DNA from: Benincasa hispida
Lineage: Eukaryota; Streptophyta; Magnoliopsida; Cucurbitales; Cucurbitaceae
Direction: 5' to 3'
DNA length: 64,000 nucleotides
Assembly (NCBI RefSeq): GCF_009727055.1
Contig: NC_052350.1
Span: 22,321,819-22,385,818, forward strand
Part shown: piece after piece, positions 55,370 to 64,000 of the stretch
Layout: each line of letters starts with the position of its first letter
Position numbering within the stretch: the first letter of the stretch is position 1
The notes under the pieces: generated by a model
The model's input: only the letters and a program-made list of their open reading frames with translations
What the model was told of the DNA's origin: nothing
Database searches by the model: none
Made by a program: the position numbers and the translations under genes

Positions 55370-57770
55370 TAGAATTGATTCACTCTGATTTAGCTAATTT
55401 AAAAAATACTATAAGTAGAGGTAGAAAAAATTACTACATTTCTTTTGTTGATGATTTTTCTAGATATACTAGAATTAATCTTTTAAAGACAAAAAATGAA
55501 GTTTGTAGTATGATTCTGAAATAGAAAGCAGAAGTAGAGAATCAATTAGATAAGAAGATTAAGAGGTTAAGATCAGATAAAGGTGATGAATATAGTGATA
55601 ATACACTGAAAGAATTTTGTGAATCAAATGGCATTATTCATGAGTTTATTACTCCTTATTCACCACAACAAAATGGTTTAGCAGAACATAAAAACATAAC
55701 TCTTAAGGAAATGGTGAATGCCATGTTGATAAGTTCTGGATTGTTTGATAAAATGTGGGGGGAAGCTATGCGTGTGGCCTATTTTATTCTTAAAAGAATA
55801 CCTCACAAAAAACTGGATAAGATACCTTACGAACTCTGGAAAGGATATGCACCTAATCTCTCTTATATAAGGTATGGGGATATTTGGTTAAGGTTCCATA
55901 TCCTGCATTCAAGATATCTACGGTAGGATATAAAACTTTTGATTGTGTGTTTATTGATTATGCATAAAGTAGCGTTGCATACATATTTATATGCTTGAAT
56001 GATAGATCTGTGTGTGAATATAGGAATGTAGAATTTTTTGAGCATGTTTTTCCTTTGAAAAAGGTAAACACTGAAACTATTAGAATAACTAATTGTGAGA
56101 ACGATTATATTTTCATGACAAGTATGCAAGATATAGCTTCTAGTAGTTTGTCTGACATTGTAGATGTTAACAACATGGATAGAATGCCTGTTATAGAACC
56201 AAGAAGAAGTAAGAGACAGAGAACTAAGAAAAATTTTGGTCCTCATTTTTTAACTACTTTTTTAGTTGAGAGGCCAAATGATATTGACTATCAGTTTGCA
56301 TGTTAGATGAGGATCCTAAATCTTACCAAGAAGCCTTAAGTTCTGTAGACTCTAACTTATGGAAGGAAGCTATTAAGAGTGAATTAGATTCTTTAATCAT
56401 GAACCAAACTTGGAACTTAGTAGATCTTCTAAAAGGAAGTAAACCTATTAAGTATAAATAGATTTTCAAAAGGAAAATTAGGCCAAATGGTTGAATTGAA
56501 AGATACAAGACTAGATTAGTAATAGTAGGGTATACACAAAAACAAGGTGTTGATTATTTTGACATGTATTCCCCTATAACAAAAGTAGCTACTATTAGGG
56601 CCTTGATTGCATTGGCTTTTATCCATGGACTTCTAATTCACCAAATGGATGTAAAAACAACATTCCTAAATGGTGATTTAGAAGAAGAAATCTATATGGT
56701 ACAGTCTGAAGGCTATACAGTAGCCGGTCAAGAAAATAAAATATGTAAACTAAAAAAATCTCTTTATGGTCTTAAACAAGCTCCCAAACAATGGTATGAA
56801 AAATTCAATGATACTTTCATAAACAATAGTTTTAAGGTAAACTCTTCAAATATCTGTGTTTATTCAAAGTTGTTTGGAGCTGAGTGTGTGATTATATGAT
56901 GGTATGTTGATGATATGCTTATCTTTGGAAGAAACATAAAGATGATACGAAATACCAAATTGTTATTATCTTCCCATTTTGAAATGAAAGATTTAGAGGA
57001 AGCTGATGTAATACTTGGTGTTAAGATAAGAAAAACTGAAAATGGTTTTTCTTTGTGCCAATCACACTACATTGAAAATTTACTAAAGAAGTTTACTTGT
57101 TTTGATGATCCTCCTGCAAGAATTCCTTATGATACTAGTATAAGCCTTAAGAAAAATGAAGGTGATTTTATATCTCAGTTTGAATATGCAAAGATTATAG
57201 GTATCATTATGTTTTTAATGAACTATACTGGATCTGATATTGCATATATTATTAGTAGATTGTGTAGATATATACATAATCCTGATAAGGATCACTGGAG
57301 TGCTCTTCGTCATCTGTTAAGATATCTTAAGGGAACCGTGAACTATTATTTACATTTTAACAAATTTTCTGTTGTATTAGAAGGTTATTGTGATGCTAAC
57401 TGGGTATCTGATAGTGACGAAGTCAGTTCTACAAGTGGTTATGTTTTTCTACTTAAAGGAGGAGCAATATCATGGAAGTTTGCAAAACAGGCTTGCATAG
57501 TTAGATCCACTATGAAATCAGAATTTATTGCTCTATAACTAGCAGAACAGAAGACTGAATGGCTTAGAAACCTACTAGGGTATGTACCATTGTGAGGGGC
57601 ATCAATACTAGTATCTATGCACTGTCATTCACATGCTGATATAGATATTGCCAAGAATAGTGTATATAGTGGCAAAATGAGACATATACGTCTTAGACAT
57701 GAAGCTGTGAAACAATTGTTAAAGGAAGGAATTATTTCTTGGATTTTGTGAGGACTGAGTAAAATTTGGC
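55370..57770 (+). pseudogene. Copia 4 pol: integrase, reverse transcriptase, RNase H
   Basis: Integrase: HSDLANLKNTISRGRKNYYI (about 55380-55440), FVDDFSRYTRINLL, RSDKGDEYSDNTLKEF (about 55570-55615; Asp kept) and TPYSPQQNGLAEHKNITLKE (about 55650-55710; Glu kept), then WGEAMRVAYFILKRIPHKKL. RT: KSYQEALSSVDSNLWKEAIK (about 56312), YSPITKVATIRALIALAFIH (56567), MDVKTTFLNGDLEEEIYMVQ, SLYGLKQAPKQWYEKFND and [15 protein letters not shown] (about 56903-56945). RNase [21 protein letters not shown] (about 57388-57445) and [17 protein letters not shown], and HIRLRHEAVKQLL (about 57685-57725). Stops at 55523, 56304, 56458, 56493, 56898 and 57537. Core catalytic residues survive but the frame does not. 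Confidence 0.85.
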
Positions 57771-58647
57771 TAACCCTTTGATCAAATGCCTAACAATGAA
57801 AATAATTTTAGAATCATCAGTAAACATGGGGCTTAAACCCCTATAGGATTCTATAACCCTTTATCTAAGTAGTCTATTGCGATAAACTTGATGGTCCATA
57901 GCCCTTCATTTGGTACGGACTTAACTAAAACCTTTTCAAATTCCATATATAGCCCTTCTTTTAGGTGGTCCTCGTATGGACTTGATGGATGAGTGTGAAA
58001 TCTTCATAGCTTAGTTTTGAGTGGTTTGTCTTTGACATACTTGATGAAGTAGGTCTTAGTATGGACTGGACGCGAAGTTTTCATATCTCAATTTTGAGTG
58101 GTCTATTGTGATAGACTTGATGAAACAATTAACGTGATTGTGAAGATTAGATATCTTTCTCGATGATGATTCACCAAAAAGTGTTGGTTTCTATATAGCT
58201 ATGAGAATTCTCGCGATGAGGTGACAGTCGCGGCTGCAGGGTGATCATCAATACGATAATTAAAAAAAAAATCTATCTTTTCGAGTAATATATCTGGCGG
58301 TACTTCAGTTGAAAGCTGCCTCTATGAAAGAGTTTAAAGGTCTCTTTCTACAGCTATCACGATGACCCGAAGTTCATGTGTATTGCCATAATAAGCACAC
58401 TTTATATCGCAGAATTGAGAAAAGGACTAGGAGTAAGACGTGTTGTGGGGGTCTCAACCAGTGTTATTGAGAGTTCAAGAGGTAACTCATTCTCTCTTAC
58501 AAAGTTGTTGCCCTACTTCACTATGTATCAATTTAAATCATTAGATATTGATCTTTAAGTCTAATCTCCTTTATTTGCTCATAACACTTATTTATTTTTA
58601 ATTAATCTTTTATTTTCTTTACTTGTTAACTTTTCTGTAAGGATTGA
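57771..58647 (+). other. Long noncoding 3' region of copia 4
   Basis: Between pol and the 3' LTR fragment. It starts with decayed pol-tail residues (about 57820-57870), then a noncoding stretch in which GTGG.CTATTGTGATAGACTTGATG-like phrases recur (about 57862, 57970, 58030 and 58100). This is a degenerate array of GATAGACTTGATG modules spaced roughly 60-100 bp. Its role is unknown. Confidence 0.5.
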
Positions 58648-58836
58648 TGGAAATGACTTTTGGGCTTAGGCTCATAGGAAATGTTAAGAGAGTGGGATGT
58701 TTTGTCCCACATGGATAGATTTCGAATTGCCTAGAGGATATAAATACCAAGTCATTCTAGATAAGAATCCAAAGTGAGTTGGTGGTGTAAATATAATCCT
58801 TTCATCACATGTTGACACTGCCGTCTTTCTGGGTGG
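58648..58836 (+). repeat. 3' LTR fragment of copia 4
   Basis: TGGAAATGACTTTTGGGCTT... aligns with 51406 onward for about 190 bp, including TATAAATACCAAG (about 58739). Homology stops within the CACTGCC / GCTGTCC region. Confidence 0.85.
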
Positions 58837-59121
58837 GCATATAGTATGCATTAATTTAAATCCGTAATAAGTTCATCAACACACTAAGACTAAGGCTAAA
58901 ACATAACTCCTGAACATCATTAATAAAGGACATCAAATCTAATAAGACCATATAAGAACTATTCTGAATCGAAGACAAATAATGCACAATTTACATGCAT
59001 TTCAATAATGTAACAAAATATAGTTCAAATTACAAGAAACCTTAATATATAATCTTCTCTCAATTTTAAAAACTCTGATAAGCCTAATCTTGAAAAGTAT
59101 TTAGAAGTTGTTTGGAGTGTA

Positions 59122-59690
59122 TACTACAATAACTACTGTTTTTTTAAGTCGCTTGAGCCCCAAGAAATAGGCGGTTCCTATACTGATTTTTCATAGCACC
59201 ATTTTTTTCTCCCTAGAACTTTCTATTCTTTCTCTTTGCAATTCGTTCCCTTCTGTGGCATTTGAAGAATCGATTCTTCGCCTGTATTTGACACCCCCAA
59301 GTTTCGCATTTATATGGCTAAAACCACCGATGGCATAGGAGAACCAACATAGCCGTCGATTTTTTTTCTCCGACGGAGAAAGTCTAGCTAGAGCGCAAAG
59401 GAAAAACGGGTGAAAAGGGAAGGTGAGCGGCAGGGGATGGGCTGAAAGTGAGAGAGAGATGAAGAAAGAAATTGATTCTATGGTTAGGGCGTTTAATGTT
59501 TTATGCGACAAAATCCAATTAGTCGCAATTTTATGCGACTAGAATTGAATTTTCATTGCAATTTTTGCAACAAATTTCAGCTTCCTCACAAGACTTGCAA
59601 CGAATCGAGTTTTTGTCGTAGGAATTGCAACGAGTCATAAAATATGAAGTTAATTGGAGACTATTTTTCTTGTAATAGTATAGTTGAATC
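59122..59690. mobile_element. CACTA-like non-autonomous remnant (tentative)
   Basis: The right side ends TTTTTCTTGTAATAGTATAG (about 59664-59684), close to the TTTCTTGTAGTG end of CACTA elements. The left side begins TATACTACAATAACTACTGT (59120). Inside are inverted GCGAC words: TAGTCGC AATTTTAT GCGACTA (about 59520-59541) is a 7-bp-stem hairpin, and TTGCAACGA / GTCGTAGGAATTGCAACGA phrases follow. Such subterminal GCGAC repeats are common in plant CACTA elements. Ends and target duplication are not proven. Confidence 0.35.
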
Positions 59691-59708
59691 ATAAAATATG
59701 AAGTTAAT
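59635..59708. repeat. 20-bp exact direct repeat, 54 bp apart
   Basis: TCATAAAATATGAAGTTAAT occurs at 59635-59654 and 59689-59708. Confidence 0.9.
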
Positions 59709-60671
59709 GTGTCTACCGAATTTATAAATTTGTATTCAGAACCTAGAATAGTTGATTGGAGACCTCTTAAAAACTTTTCTTTAGGGTTGATTAGTCTTTA
59801 ATTGGAAGCAAAACCTCAATTTTCTAAGGCTTTCTACATGATTTAATGTTTACTTATGAAATCCTCTAAACTTTCTAAACAACCTAGTTAAGAGAACACA
59901 AGTAGACATAAAAAATTTAAAATTCGAGCTTTTCTTGGCCAAGATTTTTTCTTTAATAAAAATAATTTTAAATATTTTGGCATCATATTTGCTCTCTGAC
60001 TGTACACATTGCACTAAACCTAACAAACACACTTTCAATGTTTGGCTTGAGAGTTGATTTAATATATTATAATCAAATCAATTTGTATCTCTTTTACATC
60101 AGAAAAGATTCACCGTTCTAACACTATCTTCCTTAAAGTGCATATAAGAAAATATATAATTTAGTGGTACTTTTTCATTATGCTTATCATTTTTTTTTTT
60201 TTTTTTTTGGTGAAAGAAACGAATTCAAATAAATTTAGCATGTGCTGAATTAATTTTAAAAAAACATTCGAAAATTATTTATACTATGATTTTTGTAATT
60301 TGGAAGAATAAGTTTATTTTAGCGACACATTGCAACAACAACAAATATATAATATATATATATTATATATATATATATATATATATTAAATTACAAATTT
60401 AGCAATGATTTTTTAAAATTTGAAAATATAGCAAAATAAATAATAAAATAATAATAATAAACAAATAAAAATAATTTTTTGTTTTTATTATTCCAAATTT
60501 TCTCTTACTGGTGTATCAACATGTATATCAGTAATTAATATCTAATATACTTTATATCTGATATATCAGTCATCTGGTATACTTTATATTTGGTATATCA
60601 ACTGACCAATATACAAAACATAAAGTATGTAAGTTATAGGATGGATATACCAAATTTATCATTCATAAACC

Positions 60672-60726
60672 ATATTTATCAGTCAAGAAGTGTTTGTTCA
60701 TTTACTATATTTATCAGTCAAGAAGT
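60672..60726. repeat. 20-bp exact direct repeat, 35 bp apart
   Basis: ATATTTATCAGTCAAGAAGT occurs at 60672-60691 and 60707-60726, just left of the truncated copia fragment. Confidence 0.9.
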
Positions 60727-60744
60727 CAGCATTACAATCAATCG

Positions 60745-61815
60745 AAACTAAAAGAGAAGCAAAAGATTGAGTTTGTTAGAGCTGAAGATCCCGGGTCTGA
60801 TGGCTTTACAGGTACATCTACCAATAACGTTATGTTGAAAGATAATTACTTGACTAGACCAAGATGGGTTTATCATTATTGTTAAAAGGTGGGGTATAAA
60901 TGTACCTTTTGCTATCAATTACTGAAATTTTTTTACAGATCCACATATTCCAGGAGTACTCCCTACTTCTCAAAAAACCATAAAAAAAATCAGACAAGAG
61001 TCAAACAAGTATGAAGAGAGAAAAATGTTCATAACAAATATAATGTGGCTCCAACTTCAATTGGATCCTCTGGAAAAAGTGACTGATATTTTTGATAGTG
61101 GAAGCTCTATGCACGTGACTAATAAAAAGAGTTATTTGTTTGATCTGAAATCTATCAGTTTTGGAAAGGTCACTTTTAGTGATGGTGTTTGTGGAAAAAT
61201 CATTGGGAAAGAAAAACTGAATTATTCGGGTCTTCCTCCACTGAAAGATGTAATGTTGGTTGAAGGTCTTACTGCCAATCTTATTAGCACTAGTCAGCTG
61301 TGTGATCAAAGATTAAATGTGAGCTTTACCAAAGACAAATGTGTTGTCACAGATGATGTCAAAACTCTCGTTATGACAGGTTTGCATTCTTTTGATAATT
61401 GTTACCTATTGAGTTATGATAATTCTTCCCAGATTTATCATCTCTCTAGACAAGATGATGTGAGCCTATGACATAAACGTCTTGTACATGTAAGCATGAA
61501 AACTATTCAGAAGGCTCTTGCAACTAATGCTATAATCGTTCTCCCCTCTTTATCAACATCTCCTGAAATTATTTGTGGAGATTGTTTATTGGGTAAACAA
61601 ACTCATGCTTCTCACAAGCGATCGGGCCATTCAAGCTCTTCCCATGTTTTGGAACTTCTTCATATGGATCTAATGGGATCCATGCAATCTGAGAGTCTAG
61701 GTGGCAAAGATATGTTCTATTGTTGTTGACGATTTCTCCGGGTACACTTGGGTGTGTTTTCTTCGTGAAAAATCAAACACTTTTTCTGTTGTTCATGCTC
61801 TTTGTCTTCAATTAT
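60745..61815 (+). pseudogene. Truncated copia fragment (SIRE-like): knuckle, protease, integrase start
   Basis: A knuckle-like remnant is at about 60865-60925 (WVYHYC, then CTFCYQL). Protease DSGSSMHVTNKKSYLFD lies at about 61096-61145, followed by FGKVTFSDGVCGKIIGKEKL and GLTANLISTSQLCDQRLNVS (about 61264-61325). GAG-pre-integrase has KRLVHVSMKTIQKAL after a TGA at 61469, CGDCLLGKQTHASHKRSGHS (about 61573-61635) and the integrase start LLHMDLMGSMQSESLGGK (about 61655-61710). It breaks off near 61815. Protease and spacer resemble the SIRE/Maximus group. No LTR is seen, and the rest of pol is missing. Confidence 0.75.
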
Positions 61816-62189
61816 TTCATAAATAATCTTATTATTATTTACAAATAATTTTCTTTATTTTATAATCACTTTCAAAAGAATTGAAAAAGGGAACAATAAT
61901 TTACGAAATAATTTTCGAACAATACAACCTAAAATATCTATGAAAAGCAAAAAGACCCATATCTTTTAGCATTTACACATTGAAGATATCATAGACCCTT
62001 TACAGTCTTTATAAACAAAAAAAGAACACATTTGTTTATAATTCTAAAACAAATTAACTTCGTTTTAAACTCACCACTTGTAGTTGAATGGAACACATGT
62101 CTGTTTTCCACTAAGAAAAGTGCTGTAAAATACTAAAAATTATTGGACGAAGCCCTAACTTGAATATAACACAGCCAAAGCAAAATGGC
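61816..62189. promoter_or_regulatory. Upstream region of the peroxidase gene
   Basis: AT-rich, non-repetitive DNA between the copia fragment and the TATA box. No specific cis-element can be claimed. The transposon fragment ends only about 375 bp from the TATA box, so the promoter is short or includes transposon sequence. Confidence 0.4.
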
Positions 62190-62197
62190 TATAAATA
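62190..62197 (+). promoter_or_regulatory. TATA box of the peroxidase gene
   Basis: TATAAATA within GGCTATAAATACATG, about 105 bp before the chosen ATG. This predicts a transcript start near 62220-62230 and a leader of about 70 bases. Confidence 0.7.
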
Positions 62198-62294
62198 CAT
62201 GAGCAAAGGATGTGAATGAGAAACATATTAGTAGTTCTAAAGCTTTGAAGCCCATAAAAAAAATAGCTTTAGATTATTGGTAATAACCAATAGA

Positions 62295-63680
62295 ATGGGG
62301 AAAACAAAAACCATTTGGCGGAATTTTGTGGCTATTCTAGTAATGGTTTTGCCTGTGAAATCTCAGCTGAATGTTGGGTTTTATTCGAAGTCTTGTCCTA
62401 AGGCTGAGTCCATTGTTAGGTCTACTGTTGAGTCTTATTTCAAGGCTGATCCCACCATTGCTGCTGGCTTGCTCAGGCTTCACTTCCACGATTGTTTTGT
62501 TCAGGTTTTCATTTCTCCCTCTCCTTTTTCACCCTAATTTTGTACTTAAAATGAAAATGATATCAACTGTCTAGGACATCCAATTATTATTTATATTATA
62601 TAAAATAATATTGATGTAATTTAAGTACTTTCTAATTTTATCCTTTTATGACGTAGTAATATTTTTTTTCCCTTGGTTAAATTGAGCTTAGCTCTAAGGT
62701 CATTGGTATGACTTTTTTCTTCAGAGGTCGAAGATTTCATTCATCCCCATATTTGTTGTACTAAAAAAAGTTGGAGATTTTTTTGTCATTTCATTGGGAG
62801 GCTATCGAAAGCCTTGTCATTACCTGTTGAGCTTGATTTTTTAAGATTGGTCAGAGAACTTAAATTTTGCGGTTCATATGTTGAGTTACATGTCACGAAG
62901 TTAATTTGGGTTTTTAATTTGAAATCAAATTAATTTGGTAATTTTAGGCCCTATTTGATAACCATTTGACTTTTGACTTTTTGTTTTTGAAAATTAAGCT
63001 ACACTACTTTCACCTCTAAATTTGTTCATTTGTTTTCTACCTTTTACCAATGGTTAACCAAGTCAAAACTTGAAAACTAAAAAGAAAAAAGAAAAAAAAT
63101 GTAATACTCATGTCTAATAAAATGTTTCATTGATAAGTTGTTAATTTGATTGAACTTTGACAGGGATGCGATGGTTCGGTATTGATAATGGATGAAAATG
63201 CTGAAATAAATGCAGGGCCAAATATGGGGTTAAGAGGCTTTGAAGTAGTTGATGATGCAAAAGCCCAGCTTGAAACTTTGTGTCCTGGTGTCGTTTCTTG
63301 TGCAGATATTCTTGCTTTGGCTACTCGTGATGCTATAGGCTTGGTAACTATTTTTTCTTTTTTCTTGGAAATAGTAGACTTGATAACTCTACAATTTTAT
63401 TCCTTTATTATAAACCTCTTTATTTGTTTAAATTCCGAGTTATACTTCTTTGAATTGTTACTTTTGTGGTATATATTATAATCTTATTAAAATATTAAAT
63501 TTAAAAACATGTTTTAGAGTGATGGTCCAAGTTGGTCCGTGCCTACTGGAAGAAAGGACGGGAAAATTTCGATTAGTTTCGAAGCGGAAGATTTGCCTTC
63601 TCCATTCGAGCCCATCGATAATCACATACAAAAGTTTGCAGAGAAAGGCCTTACTGAAGAAGATCTTGTAACGCTAGTTG
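62295..63680 (+). CDS. PER25: Class III peroxidase, peroxidase 25-like (5' three exons, cut by window end)
   Basis: Secreted plant haem peroxidase, oxidising phenolics with H2O2 in the wall or apoplast. Exons 62295-62504, 63164-63343 and 63518-63680 give 184 codons; introns are GT..AG, phases 0, 0 and 1. Exon 4, with the proximal haem His (AHTIG box), lies beyond the window. The ATG at 62295 is the first after the expected transcript start. Residues 1-23 are a signal peptide ([13 protein letters not shown]), and the mature protein starts [12 protein letters not shown]. The distal site [11 protein letters not shown] has Arg61 and His65. GCDGSVL (calcium site) follows, then [17 protein letters not shown] and [15 protein letters not shown]. 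The family is about 320-340 residues. The sequence is closest in my recall to Arabidopsis peroxidase 25; orthology is inferred. No stops or frameshifts are seen, so probably functional. Confidence 0.93.
62681..62770 (+). mobile_element. SINE-like remnant in peroxidase intron 1
   Basis: TAGCTCTAAGGTCATTGG (A-box-like) is followed 25 bp later by GAGGTCGAAGATTTCATTC (degenerate B box), CCCCATATTTGTTGTACT and an A7 run. This order (tRNA-like head, TTGTTGTA, A tail) is that of plant tRNA-derived SINEs. About 90 bp, degraded, same strand as the gene. No target duplication recognised. Confidence 0.4.
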
Positions 63681-64000
63681 GTTCGTACCCATCTCTCTTC
63701 TTCTTTAATACTATCAAAACCTTCTATTTACAACTTCTAATTTTTAGGCTTAAAACATATATGAACATGGTGTTTAAAAAAGTAAACTGATATCGCTAAA
63801 GTGAAACATAACTTTGTAGCAATTAATGTGTACTTTTTTATCTACTAATGTTAGAGTTTCAGATCTCCGACCTCACAAAATAGAGTTATATATATAAGTT
63901 ATCGTTCAATTGAATTAATAAAGTATAAAATTGATGTTTTTTAGTCGTGAACCCACAAACTCTTTAAACCAAACAACGAAGGAAGTTTTTACCCCAAATT
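63681..64000 (+). other. Peroxidase intron 3 (continues past the window)
   Basis: Begins GTTCGTACCC after the phase-1 codon of VTLV(G). No GAHTIG-type exon appears before 64000, so the intron is at least 320 bp. This is the conserved third intron position of class III peroxidases. Confidence 0.75.

Larger units (their letters stand above)
51406..58836 (+). mobile_element. Copia element 4, pol interrupted by solo LTR C
   Basis: 5' LTR from 51406, gag from 51958, protease near 52910, pol to about 57750, a long noncoding 3' region, and a 3' LTR fragment 58648-58836. The first 190 bases of the LTR copies agree closely (both have TTTTGTCCCACAT and TATAAATACCAAG). The 3' LTR is cut off after about 190 bp. 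Pol is divided at 53481/55365 by a 1,883-bp solo LTR with a perfect 5-bp duplication. This is the least degraded RT/RNase H in the window (YVDDML intact), but stops and frameshifts make it non-functional. Confidence 0.85.
58837..60740. other. AT-rich noncoding DNA with several small repeats
   Basis: No gene is supported; the 106-codon minus-strand frame at 59191-59511 is simple C/T-rich sequence. It holds the CACTA-like segment (59122-59690), T19 at 60190-60208, a (TA)n block at about 60345-60387 and a 20-bp direct repeat at 60672/60707. Confidence 0.45.

Noticed and set aside
59191..59511. 106-codon minus-strand frame
   Set aside because: Simple C/T-rich sequence inside a probable CACTA-like remnant, with no homology recognised.
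62277..62294. Upstream in-frame TTG start for the peroxidase
   Set aside because: Not an ATG. The ATG at 62295 gives a normal signal peptide and fits the TATA spacing.
1..64000. tRNA, rRNA or other RNA genes
   Set aside because: No cloverleaf-like A-box/B-box pair of tRNA quality and no rRNA-like sequence was seen. The only tRNA-like piece is the degraded SINE-like segment in the peroxidase intron.

Overview
The window is plant nuclear DNA: AT-rich, spliceosomal introns (GT..AG), a plant class III peroxidase gene, and dense, mostly dead Ty1/copia, Gypsy-like, Mutator-like (MULE), hAT-like, LINE and SINE-like sequence. A Mutator-like element that pairs a SWIM-finger transposase with a DUF1985-type gene, together with the style of the LTR families, suggests a eudicot, most likely a cucurbit. 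That assignment is inference.

Layout. 1-5.6 kb: repeat-derived noncoding DNA with a Gypsy-like solo LTR (1232-2412), an hAT-like MITE (3114-3466) and a non-autonomous DNA transposon with matching target duplications (4106-4874). 5.6-10.5 kb: decayed copia element 1, whose LTRs carry three tandem 20-nt hairpins, followed by a LINE remnant. About 11.4-28.9 kb: a large MULE with a DUF1985-type gene on the plus strand at the left and a transposase on the minus strand at the right. It is split by copia element 2 (12387-18324, perfect 5-bp target duplication) and by a Gypsy-like LTR that itself holds a 1.9-kb solo LTR. Copia 2 has lost its reverse transcriptase and carries in its place a genomic piece of an SPX-domain gene. 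28.9-35.3 kb: AT-rich noncoding DNA, possibly a Helitron. About 35.7-50.7 kb: copia element 3, interrupted first by a minus-strand copia element (38.0-45.66 kb) with a 2.6-kb leader full of CGATCG palindromes, and again by a solo LTR (45730-47779). 51.4-58.8 kb: copia element 4, whose pol is cut by a solo LTR with a perfect target duplication (53482-55364). 58.8-62.2 kb: AT-rich DNA, a CACTA-like remnant and a truncated copia fragment. 62.2-64 kb: the first three exons of a peroxidase 25-like gene, which runs off the right edge.

Only the peroxidase looks like a working host gene. All transposon reading frames carry stops, frameshifts or deletions. The main value of the window is its record of nested insertion, solo-LTR formation and gene-fragment capture. 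No obviously new enzymatic system was found. The strongest unusual items are the SPX capture, the palindrome-rich leader of the minus-strand element, the hairpin array in the copia 1 LTR, and a near-palindromic motif that labels MULE DNA and is absent from the insertions.
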